A stretch of DNA of 64,000 bases, from contig JBFOME010000015.1 in assembly GCA_040830705.1 (NCBI GenBank), forward strand, positions 62,001 through 126,000, read 5' to 3'. A program made the translations under genes and the position numbers. Position 1 is the first letter of the stretch. Each line of letters starts with the position of its first letter. A model generated the notes under the pieces. The model did not search any database. It was given only the letters and a program-made list of their open reading frames with translations, and was not told the DNA's origin. This stretch comes from Ruegeria_C sp040830705. GTDB taxonomy: Bacteria > Pseudomonadota > Alphaproteobacteria > Rhodobacterales > Rhodobacteraceae. Of the stretch, positions 41,963 to 49,329 are shown one piece after another.

Positions 41963-42475
41963 ATGAGAGACATTCGTCGATGGGTCTGCACTATTGGGCT
42001 GGTGATGCCATTAGGTGCGGCTGCTCAATCTGATGAGGTGTTCATTGGATGTGGGCAGACGGAGCTATTACATAGCAACACCTCCATCACATTTGACGGG
42101 GCGGACCCGAAGACCGCCGAGGTAGGTGACCGACGTATCCTTTATTGGTCTCTTAGTGACCTGGACGGACATTTTGTTGGAACTTTCGACGTGGTCTCTA
42201 CAGTCCTGGGCGGAAGCCCCGAGTTTGGTCACTACGTCCAGGCCGATGGCAATATTATCGTTCCAAATGGTGAAATCTTCGTCAACGAAGTCGTTTATCT
42301 TGGCGATGCGGCGGACACTGGACGCTCTGGTGAAGACCAACAGGTCATCGAATTGATAGTCACAGGCGGAACCGGGCAGTTTTCCGGTGCGAGCGGGACA
42401 GTCTCGATCACCGTGCCCGAATACCAAGACGACCATCTGCGTGATCGACCGATGTCGCTGGACATACGCTGCTGA
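41963..42475 (+). CDS. Secreted allene-oxide-cyclase-barrel-like protein
   Basis: 170 residues with a signal peptide (to about 22, GAAAQS). Beta-rich mature part ends IELIVTGGTGQFSGASGTVSI, the conserved turn of the allene oxide cyclase/dirigent-type barrel. Bacterial members are uncharacterised, probably ligand-binding or structural. A Cys near each end (GCGQT, DIRC) could form a disulfide. ATG preceded by GGGAG. Confidence 0.65.
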   Translation: MRDIRRWVCTIGLVMPLGAAAQSDEVFIGCGQTELLHSNTSITFDGADPKTAEVGDRRILYWSLSDLDGHFVGTFDVVSTVLGGSPEFGHYVQADGNIIVPNGEIFVNEVVYLGDAADTGRSGEDQQVIELIVTGGTGQFSGASGTVSITVPEYQDDHLRDRPMSLDIRC

Positions 42476-42479
42476 AGCG

Positions 42480-42695
42480 TCACTTGCACAGATCCGACTT
42501 CGACCCCATCAGCTTGAAGGAACTTTCACCGGGGCGTTTAGGGTCGCCCTCAGCAAGCTCAAGGTCGAACGTATCAAGAAACGGCACCAGAAGCCCCGGA
42601 TCAGCCATGTAGAAGGCCGTTGTGTCTCTGAGGTCGCAACGGGGCACGCAGTCCGCGTTGTGCCCCCACAGGCCCCGGCCTGCGTGCTCATCCAT
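42480..42695 (-). CDS. Possible small hypothetical protein
   Basis: 71 residues. It has a coding look (DTTAFYMADPGLLVPFLDTFDLEL) with Cys pairs (CVPRC; SDLC at the end) and a GAGGAA about 14 nt upstream of the ATG. It is convergent with the 41963 gene, 4 bp apart. No family is recognised, and the opposite frame is also open. Confidence 0.4.
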   Translation of the reverse strand: MDEHAGRGLWGHNADCVPRCDLRDTTAFYMADPGLLVPFLDTFDLELAEGDPKRPGESSFKLMGSKSDLCK

Positions 42696-42879
42696 CCATC
42701 TGTATAGTTCCTCTTACCGACGCCCATACCCCCCTACAGGAACCAGCACGCGGACCCGGAGCGGGTAGAACAGTTCGTCAGCGGCTTTCTTTCGGGAGCG
42801 GGATTTGGTGCGCAGGACGGGAAAGCCAGGAGTGATTTTCAGCTTGGGCAAGTCGCAATGTTCGCCTTATGTTCTCTTC

Positions 42880-43200
42880 ATGCCTGTCTCTCATCCGCCA
42901 GCCCATCCGTATCCCGGAAAGTGCCGCACCTTGCGGGATGCAGCGGCTGACGGTCAGGTCATCACGCTCAGATGCAACCTGTGTCGCCGCAAGGCCCATT
43001 TCCTCGCCTCAGACCTTGTGGACATTGTTGGCGCTGACTGGCCGATGCATGAACCGGTGTTGCCCTGCCACAAGCATGGTCGGGAGTATGTGGATATGCG
43101 GGCCCGGCTGCCACGACAGGAAGACCTGGGGAAGCTGCCGGTGCGCCGCCCCGCGAAGCTGATACAGACATGGAAGACGGTGATGCTGGGGGATGAGTAG
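42880..43200 (+). CDS. Small zinc-ribbon-like protein
   Basis: 106 residues from ATG (MPVSHPPAHPYPG); 25 codons upstream are also open. Contains TLRCNLCRRKAHFLASDLVDIVG, with CxxC and later CHKHG, a likely Zn site. Similar short proteins are common on rhizobial and roseobacter plasmids and islands. Function unknown; nucleic-acid binding is a reasonable guess. Confidence 0.6.
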   Translation: MPVSHPPAHPYPGKCRTLRDAAADGQVITLRCNLCRRKAHFLASDLVDIVGADWPMHEPVLPCHKHGREYVDMRARLPRQEDLGKLPVRRPAKLIQTWKTVMLGDE

Positions 43201-43212
43201 CTGGACCGTCTG

Positions 43213-43995
43213 TTAGCTACCTGTCCCAAATATGAACCGCGCAATGAATGAGAACACTGCAAAAAATACTCCAACTACGAACGCAATCGAACGGATAGGG
43301 TTCTTGTGGAAGGGCAAGAAGAAGAAGACACCCGAAATGACTTTGCCGAGCTGGGGCCGCATTTGCATAAGCTCAACAACGGCAGCGACGAACAATGGAA
43401 GACCGGCGAACGCTGCCGCATATAGGTAGGCACCAGTTATGTTGGTGAAAGTCACTGCATCCTTGAGTGTCGGTAGCACCGCGTTCAGTGCCAGCAGTCT
43501 GTCCCCAGAGAACGAACCAAAGATACTGGCCGACAAAAAATAAACTACCGCCACGACAACGCCAAAGACGACAATGCGAAGAATGATATCAGCAAAAAAG
43601 CAGTGCGATGAGGCCAATCCGTTCGATCAGTACCGAATTTCGAAGCCTTATCGCTACAATTGTTGCAACCGCGTTAGTGATGAAGACAGTAAAAAAGCCT
43701 TCTGTCAGGATGCCACGCATGAAGTAACCCCGGGCATCAGAGCTGTTCAAGAACAATTGTGTGAATTCGGGCACAACATAAGCGAAACCAAATAGCATAA
43801 TCGCCATCGCCGCAACGCTGAGCAGCGCTATGCGTCGAATGAAGATTAGAGCATTGTCATTGTAGCCGAAGAAACGGTCAAAGACTTGCAGGCAGACCTG
43901 CCTGTCGCGAACACTATTTTCGAGCGACTCCCAGAGTGCTGTCCGACCTTCGCTAGACAGAAGCTTGTCAGCATTCCAAAAAACTGAAAACGCTA
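43213..43995 (-). pseudogene. Frameshifted integral membrane protein gene
   Basis: The upstream frame (to 43589) reads ALWESLENSVRDRQVCLQVFDRFFGYNDNA-type sequence in short blocks, then membrane helices MLFGFAYVVPEFTQLFL and ERIGLIALLF. It stops right after a run of six A/T (43594-43599). The downstream frame goes on with ADIILRIVVFGVVVAVVYFL and two more helices to 43213. Removing one base from the run joins them. No start codon is visible before 43995. It is broken, unless the run slips or is a sequencing error. Confidence 0.7.
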
Positions 43996-44260
43996 ATCAT
44001 CAGTACCGTCGAACTTCTTGCAAGCTGCACTACTACTTCTGAAATTTCTTCAAAAAACGTGGCGTCCATGGATGCAGCCTACGAGGAATTTCTTAACGAT
44101 CCCAACCTATCACATGCCGTCTCCTAAATCTTGAACTTTGATGCATCTCAGTCCGACCCATGGTTATCAAAGCATCGGCTCAACATGCGACAACTGAGAC
44201 GACATACCATCGACTTGATCGAAGCCAGCCAACCCTCATAGTCTGATTGCGGGGGCATCC

Positions 44261-44917
44261 ATGTGCAATCTCTACTCACATACATCCGCGCGCCAGGCGG
44301 TGATTGACTTCACCGAGGCCATGACAGCCACGCCTGGGGTCGGAAACATGCCCCCGCAGCCCGGCATCTACCCCGACTACACCGCCCCTATTGTTCGTAA
44401 CCACGACGGCCAGCGCGAACTGGCAATGGGCCGATGGGGCATGCCAAGCCCTGCATTCGCCCTGAAGGGCAAGAAGGTGGATCGGGGGGTGACGAACGTC
44501 CGCAACACGAAAAGCCCCCACTGGAGGCGCTGGTTGGCTGTGGAACATCGTTGCGTCGTGCCCTTCACCTCGTTCTCGGAGCCCGGAAGGAACGCGGAAG
44601 GCAAATCTGAGCCAGTTTGGTTTGCACTAAACGAGGATCGACCCCTGGCATTCTTCGCGGGTGTCTGGACCAACTGGACGAGCATGAGGAAGGTAAAAGA
44701 AGGCGAGGTGAACGCGGACCTCTACGGCTTCCTAACCACTGAGCCAAATGACGTTGTGGGCGCAATCCATCCAAAAGCTATGCCGGTGATCCTGCAAACG
44801 CCCGATGAGGTTGAGACGTGGCTGACAGCGCCATGGAGCGAAGCCGGGGCATTGCAACGACCGCTTCCCGATGGGGTGCTTGTAGTGGTTGGCAGAGGTG
44901 GGGCGCAGGATGGGTAG
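44261..44917 (+). CDS. SOS-response-associated peptidase (SRAP/YedK, HMCES-like)
   Basis: 218 residues. Met1 must be removed to expose Cys2 (MCNLYSHTS), the residue that forms a thiazolidine crosslink with abasic sites in single-stranded DNA. RWGMPSP, NVRNTKSPHWRRWL (Asn/Arg), CVVPFTSFSEP (catalytic Glu) and AIHPKAMPVIL (His) complete the SRAP site. It shields abasic sites during replication. Such genes are often on mobile elements, which fits this region. The 43996-44260 gap shows nothing else firm. Confidence 0.93.
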   Translation: MCNLYSHTSARQAVIDFTEAMTATPGVGNMPPQPGIYPDYTAPIVRNHDGQRELAMGRWGMPSPAFALKGKKVDRGVTNVRNTKSPHWRRWLAVEHRCVVPFTSFSEPGRNAEGKSEPVWFALNEDRPLAFFAGVWTNWTSMRKVKEGEVNADLYGFLTTEPNDVVGAIHPKAMPVILQTPDEVETWLTAPWSEAGALQRPLPDGVLVVVGRGGAQDG

Positions 44918-45036
44918 AGATGACGCCGCCAATTTCGACCGCTTGAACAAGACTTAATTTTCGCTTTCTGCAAGCTTCATAACCAAATCGCATCTCTCTT
45001 CTCGGAGCAATCAAGCAAGTGAGAAGGAGACTCAAA

Positions 45037-45246
45037 ATGGCATATGCTGACGCAATGGTTCGGGACGGCTTTCTTTCGCGCCTGTTCTCCAATTCAGAAA
45101 AGAGAAAAGCCAGGCGGAAAACGCGAGCCCTCTACAATCAACAACGAAAAGAGCTGATGCGGATGACGGACCGCGAATTGCTGGGCCTTGGGATATCCCG
45201 ATGCGAAATAGAAGCATATCTGCATCGCCACCACTTCGGTAGTTGA
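45037..45246 (+). CDS. DUF1127 small protein, second copy
   Basis: 69 residues. Basic N-terminal helix (RLFSNSEKRKARRKTRALYNQQ), then the DUF1127 C-terminus MRMTDRELLGLGISRCEIEAYLH. Strongly positive, so RNA binding is plausible. AGAAGGAGA stands 8 nt before the ATG. It lies just before the IS fragment. Confidence 0.88.
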   Translation: MAYADAMVRDGFLSRLFSNSEKRKARRKTRALYNQQRKELMRMTDRELLGLGISRCEIEAYLHRHHFGS

Positions 45247-45299
45247 TTGCGAGCACCCTTGGTGCTGATTGGCCTGATTTGACTAGTCCAGTTTGATTG

Positions 45300-45575
45300 T
45301 TAGTGCATGACTAGTCTCTGATCCATCGGGACAATGGTTTCTGGTACCGGCGGACGGTAACCCAATGCGCTGTGCGGTCGTTTGGTGTAGTAGTGCTTCC
45401 TCCAGTTTTCGATGATGATTTGTGCTTCTTTCAATGAATAGAAGATTTCCCGGTTCAGAAGTTCGTCTCTGAACCGAGCGTTGAAACTCTCGACATTGCC
45501 ATTCTCCCAAGGGTTACGCGGCTCGATGAAGGCTGTCTTACCGACCCGAACTTGAAGATCTTGACCGATGAACAA
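45300..45575 (-). mobile_element. IS3-family transposase C-terminal fragment
   Basis: 91 residues matching the end of the DDE integrase core of IS3-type OrfB: AFIEPRNPWENGNVESFNARFRDELLN holds the last catalytic Glu, then the C-terminal NWRKHYYTKRPHSALGYRPP. The rest of OrfB and all of OrfA are missing, so this is a dead remnant. GACTAGTC occurs at 45281-45288 and 45309-45316 near the right end, but I cannot identify true IS ends. The Met at 45575 is not a native start. Confidence 0.85.
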
Positions 45576-46090
45576 GCTCTAGCTCTACAGACGATCAATG
45601 GGCAGCGCGATGCTGCTCAACACTACCTCGTCGATATGTCGGAACACCAATTGTACTTTTAGGCGCCCAACTACGCGCGGCGCAAAGCCCCGAACTTCTG
45701 CGCTATCAGCAGGCGAGAGGGCTGATGAGGGGCTCGGACTCCTGATCGCTTCGGTTAACCGGTTTTAATGCAGCCGAAGCATGAAGATCAGCTATCGCGC
45801 CCATGTTTCTCTCAAGACAAAGAGACGTCTGGCAAACGAAAGCGAAACATCGGAACCGCAGGTCTTACTCGTGAGTTTGCGGTGCCACGTGACCGCCAGC
45901 CTTCTGGGTGAGAGGTCGCGCTGTTCTTACGCCTCAACGCCTGCACTCTTTGTCCAGAACACGGGTTTGTCCTTGCCGGCACCGGCCAAGTCGGTGTTGC
46001 CAGTTGGGCGGATGCAAGTACCGAACGGTCTGGCGAAATCAAGCAGCTGGGCCTTGTCGCGCGGCAATGCGCAAAAAAAGGGAGTAGGAA
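45576..46090. other. Junction region between IS fragment and NHLP gene
   Basis: About 45565-45663 (plus frame) reads ILTDEQALALQTINGQRDAAQ and runs to a TAG, which looks like the tail of some truncated gene cut by the IS. From 45664 to 46090 I see no convincing gene. The 108-codon frame at 45781-46107 runs into the NHLP start and lacks coding character. The NHLP ribosome site GGGAG is at the right end. Confidence 0.45.
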
Positions 46091-46432
46091 ATGAAACCGA
46101 AGCATAAGAGCCTCGCCGAGGCACAAAAAGCGGCTTTTCTTGAGAAGGTCTGGAACGATGAGGCGTTTGCGAAGGCGCTGGAAGCGGATCCTCAATCCGT
46201 CCTGGCAGAGTACGGAGGAGATGTCCCAGCGGATGTGAACATCCGCGTCGTTCGGGACACCGAAAAGGTGAAATATCTGCACATCCCGGCTGTGCCGGCA
46301 CAGGCAGAGGTTTCTGACGCCGATCTCATGCATGCGCAGGGCGGAACAACGCCACTTTGCAGCGTCATTGCCGGCACCATCGTCACCGTTGCGGCAGTCA
46401 GTGTCAGCGCCACGTTCACCAAGGATATGTGA
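46091..46432 (+). CDS. NHLP-type RiPP precursor peptide 3 (TTPxC core)
   Basis: 113 residues. The leader (1-85) aligns closely with the two peptides at 23.6-24.4 kb: FLEKVWNDEAFAKALEADP, VNIRVVRDTEKVKYLHIPAVP, DLMHAQGG. The core (86-113) starts TTPLC, then a run of small and beta-branched hydrophobic residues, and ends TKDM. There is one Cys. AAAAAAAGGGAG, as in peptide 1, precedes the ATG. It lies in the accessory region next to an IS remnant, with no modification genes nearby. Confidence 0.85.
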   Translation: MKPKHKSLAEAQKAAFLEKVWNDEAFAKALEADPQSVLAEYGGDVPADVNIRVVRDTEKVKYLHIPAVPAQAEVSDADLMHAQGGTTPLCSVIAGTIVTVAAVSVSATFTKDM

Positions 46433-46479
46433 CGGCGCGATGCCCGCTCGCGTGGCCCGTCCCGGTTGGGCAGGCTATG

Positions 46480-47439
46480 TCAGGCGGGCGCGGCACCGCC
46501 TTTTGGCACCACTTCATAGCCAGGCTCCTCCGGCTCATCATCAGCCATTTCGGCCGGAAAGCCGGGGGCGCGGATGTCGAGCTTGGTGGCTTCTTCAAGG
46601 CGCCTGATGATGTTTGGAGACAATTCTCGCGGGCCGAAACGGTCGATGCCGTCATTGATGATGTTGATCAGCAGCGGATTGACCTCGAGCGGTACGCCGG
46701 CCCGGTCTGCTACATCCTGGAACAGGCCGATATCCTTTTTGACCAGGTCCATGGTAAACGAAATGTCGCGTGAGCCGTTCAGGATCACCTGGCTTTCGGT
46801 TTCATGCACGAATGATGTGCCCGACGAAATCGCGATTGCCTCATAGGCGGTGTTCAGGTCCATTCCGGCGGCCTTGGCGGTCACCAGCGCTTCGCAGCAG
46901 GTGATCAGATTGGCAGTGGCCAGGTAATTCGTGATCACTTTCAGCACCGAGGCCGACCCCAGGTCGCCGGTGTGCAGGATGCGACGACCCATCGTTTTCA
47001 GAAACGGCGCGATGCGCTCGAATGTCGCGCGGTCGCATCCCGCAAAGATCGAGATATTCCCCGTCGCCGCCCGGTGGCACCCCCCCGAGACCGGGCAATC
47101 CACTGCGGCCCCGCCCCGTTCGATTACCATCGCGCCAAGGCGCTTGACCTCGGCCTCGTCTGTCGTTGACATCTCCATCCAGATCTTGCCCGGCGCAACC
47201 TCGGGCAGCATCTCTTGCATTACCGCATCTGAGGCGGCGGGCGACGGCAGGCAGGTGATGACAGCATCGCATTCACGCATCATTTGTGCCGGGCATTCGG
47301 CGCGTCTGGCCCCGCGCGACACGAACGCATCGACCAGGTCGCCATCGAGATCGTGCACCGTCAGGTCGACCCCATTGCGCAGCAGCGACCCGGACAGTTT
47401 GCCGCCCACATTCCCCAATCCGATGAAACCGACCTTCAT
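46480..47439 (-). CDS. 3-hydroxyisobutyrate-dehydrogenase-type NAD(P) oxidoreductase
   Basis: 319 residues from MKVGFIGLGNVGGKL, the Rossmann GxGxxG start; GAGGAG lies upstream. It belongs to the beta-hydroxyacid dehydrogenase family: DCPVSGG (substrate loop), KVITNYLATANLI (with catalytic Lys) and KDIGLFQDVA. Substrates of the family include 3-hydroxyisobutyrate, tartronate semialdehyde and 6-phosphogluconate; which applies here is unclear. Its 5' end faces the first B12 riboswitch. Confidence 0.9.
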   Translation of the reverse strand: MKVGFIGLGNVGGKLSGSLLRNGVDLTVHDLDGDLVDAFVSRGARRAECPAQMMRECDAVITCLPSPAASDAVMQEMLPEVAPGKIWMEMSTTDEAEVKRLGAMVIERGGAAVDCPVSGGCHRAATGNISIFAGCDRATFERIAPFLKTMGRRILHTGDLGSASVLKVITNYLATANLITCCEALVTAKAAGMDLNTAYEAIAISSGTSFVHETESQVILNGSRDISFTMDLVKKDIGLFQDVADRAGVPLEVNPLLINIINDGIDRFGPRELSPNIIRRLEEATKLDIRAPGFPAEMADDEPEEPGYEVVPKGGAAPA

Positions 47440-47589
47440 GCCATCTACTCCTCTGCGCGTTTCGCCCATGCATGCATGGTGCAACCCCTCGGTCATGCCG
47501 CTGTGCGACCTCGGGCCGTCGCTTTTTCACTTTGGGTGCCGGGCGTCGGTGGCTAGCGCTTGACAAAGCCGCTCTGTGTGCCGCATGTC

Positions 47590-47790
47590 GCTGGCGTTGG
47601 TGTCCTCGAAAGAGGATGAAAAGGGAATGTGCCAGCGGCCGGACAGAAATGCCGAACCGTCAAGCACAGCCGCCCCCGCGACCGTGACCGGAGAGGGTGC
47701 CCAAAGCCACTGGCCAACTAGGCCGGGAAGGCGGGACAGCCACCGGGGTTTGAAACCCCGATATCCGCAAGCCGGGAGACCTGCCAGCAC
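47590..47790 (+). promoter_or_regulatory. Cobalamin riboswitch 1
   Basis: Conserved B12-aptamer elements are in order: GAAAAGGGAA (47628-47636), the CCGCCCCCGCGACCGTGA block (about 47670-47688), AGCCACTGG (47705-47713), GGCCGGGAAGGC (47721-47732) and the B12-box region AGCCGGGAGACCTGCC (47770-47785). It precedes DUF1636-cobW-cobN and the cob genes. Adenosyl- or methylcobalamin binding should lower expression, by the SD hairpin described below or by termination. Confidence 0.93.
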
Positions 47791-47860
47791 CCGAACTGAA
47801 ACCGGACGGGGTGTGCCGGTGACGGGTCCATGTCTTGCAGCGTGGCCCGCATGTACCCCG

Positions 47861-47882
47861 TCCCCCACAACCCGAGGGGGGA
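47861..47882 (+). promoter_or_regulatory. SD-sequestering hairpin downstream of riboswitch 1
   Basis: TCCCCC (47861-47866) can pair with GGGGGA (47877-47882), which is the ribosome site of the GTG at 47889. This gives a simple expression platform for translational control by the riboswitch. The pairing is inferred from sequence. Confidence 0.5.
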
Positions 47883-47888
47883 TGAGAC

Positions 47889-48263
47889 GTGACCGAGACC
47901 GCACCAGTAGAATTGCTGGTCTGTACCACCTGCCGCCGTGGCCTGCCTATAGATGATGACGCCCAGCGTCCCGGCCGGTTGCTACATGACGCGCTGACCG
48001 AGGCCGCGCTGCCCGATGGGGTGGAACTGAAACCCGTGGAATGCCTGTCGAACTGCGATCAGGGCTGCTCCATCGTCTTGCGCGGCGGCCCGTCGCGCTG
48101 GACCTTCGTATACGAAAACCTCAACGAGGCGGCCGATGTAGAGGTGATCGTCGAAGGGGTCACCAAGTATCACGCAACCGCTGACGGGCTTGTGCCCTGG
48201 CGGGAGCGCCCTGTTCATTTCCGCAAAAACTGCGCCGCGCGCATTCCGCCGATTGGAGCCTGA
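47889..48263 (+). CDS. DUF1636 metal-binding protein of the cobalamin operon
   Basis: 124 residues from a GTG with GAGGGGGGA upstream. A [2Fe-2S] thioredoxin-like pattern: ELLVCTTCRRG (CxxC) and VECLSNCDQGCSIVLRG. DUF1636 usually precedes cobW in Rhodobacterales and Rhizobiales. It may be a metal carrier or ferredoxin for cobalt insertion; the role is unproven. It is one base from the cobW start. Confidence 0.88.
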   Translation: MTETAPVELLVCTTCRRGLPIDDDAQRPGRLLHDALTEAALPDGVELKPVECLSNCDQGCSIVLRGGPSRWTFVYENLNEAADVEVIVEGVTKYHATADGLVPWRERPVHFRKNCAARIPPIGA

Positions 48264-48264
48264 T

Positions 48265-49320
48265 ATGTCGTCCTTGGAAAAACTCCCCGTCACCGTGATC
48301 ACCGGCTTTCTGGGCTCGGGCAAAACCACACTGGTCCGCCATCTGATGCAGAACCCGCAGGGCAAGCGTCTGGCCGTTGTCGTCAACGAGTTCGGCGATG
48401 TTGGTGTCGATGGCGACATCCTGAAGTCCTGCGCCATCCCGGACTGCCCGACGGAGAACATCATGGAACTGGCCAATGGTTGCATCTGCTGCACCGTAGC
48501 CGACGATTTCATCCCAACCATCGAGGCGCTGATGGCGCTTGAACCGCGCCCCGAGCATATCCTGATCGAAACCTCCGGCCTCGCCCTGCCGAAACCGCTG
48601 CTCAAGGCGTTTGACTGGCCCGATATCCGGTCCAAGATCACCGTCGATGGCGTGATCGCTCTGGCCGATGCAGAGGCCGTGGCCGCTGGCCGGTTTGCCC
48701 CGAATGTCGAGGCCGTGGATGCCCAGCGCATGGCCGATGACTCGATTGACCACGAAACGCCGCTGTCCGAGGTGTTCGAGGATCAGATTTCCTGCGCCGA
48801 TATCATCCTGTTGACCAAGCCCGACCTGGCCGGTCCCGAAGGTGTGGCCAAGGCCAAAGAGATCATCGCGGCAGAAGCTCCGCGCCCTCTGCCGGTGGTC
48901 GAGGTCGCCGAAGGCGTGGTGGATGTGCGTGTGGTTCTAGGTCTGGAAGCAGCCGCCGAGGATGACATGGACGCACGTCCCAGCCATCACGACGGCCATG
49001 ACGATCACGAGCATGACGATTTCGAAAGCATCATCGTTGAGCTGCCCGAACAGAGCGATCCGGCAGAGCTGGTCGCCAATATCGAGCGTCTTGCCAAGGA
49101 GCTGAACATTCTGCGGGTCAAAGGCTATGCCGCAGTGTCGGGCAAACCGATGCGCCTGCTGGTACAGGCCGTTGGCGCGCGCGTGCGCCATCAGTATGAC
49201 CGCCCGTGGAAACCCGATGAAGCGCGCCGTTCGCGGCTGGTGGTCATTGCCGAACATGACGACATCAACGAGGCCGCGATTCGCGATATCCTCGTCGGCC
49301 TGTCCGAGCCTGCCGAGTAA
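48265..49320 (+). CDS. cobW: CobW GTPase, cobalt delivery
   Basis: 351 residues of the COG0523 family. P-loop ITGFLGSGKTTL, NEFGDVGVDGD (Switch I), the metal-binding GCICCTV, DKxD-like LTKPDL and a His/Asp-rich loop HHDGHDDHEHDD (about 232-245). CobW is thought to bring Co2+ to the CobNST chelatase. Its stop is 9 bp from cobN. The start at MSSLEK follows GGAGCC; the frame is open further upstream, inside the DUF1636 gene. Confidence 0.95.
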   Translation: MSSLEKLPVTVITGFLGSGKTTLVRHLMQNPQGKRLAVVVNEFGDVGVDGDILKSCAIPDCPTENIMELANGCICCTVADDFIPTIEALMALEPRPEHILIETSGLALPKPLLKAFDWPDIRSKITVDGVIALADAEAVAAGRFAPNVEAVDAQRMADDSIDHETPLSEVFEDQISCADIILLTKPDLAGPEGVAKAKEIIAAEAPRPLPVVEVAEGVVDVRVVLGLEAAAEDDMDARPSHHDGHDDHEHDDFESIIVELPEQSDPAELVANIERLAKELNILRVKGYAAVSGKPMRLLVQAVGARVRHQYDRPWKPDEARRSRLVVIAEHDDINEAAIRDILVGLSEPAE

Positions 49321-49329
49321 GGACCCGCG

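Noticed and set aside
43965..44141. Plus-strand frame resembling a small lipoprotein (lipobox LASC)
   Set aside because: It needs a TTG start without a ribosome site, overlaps the 5' end of the frameshifted gene, and loses coding character in its second half; probably chance.
45781..46107. 108-codon plus-strand frame before the third NHLP gene
   Set aside because: It overlaps the well-supported NHLP start, has an unlikely residue mix and no ribosome site.
38160..46440. Direct repeat of the tRNA-Cys 3' end (attR)
   Set aside because: I looked for the GGTTCGATTCC and ACTCGCC blocks at the right side of the island and saw no convincing copy; no attachment site is claimed.
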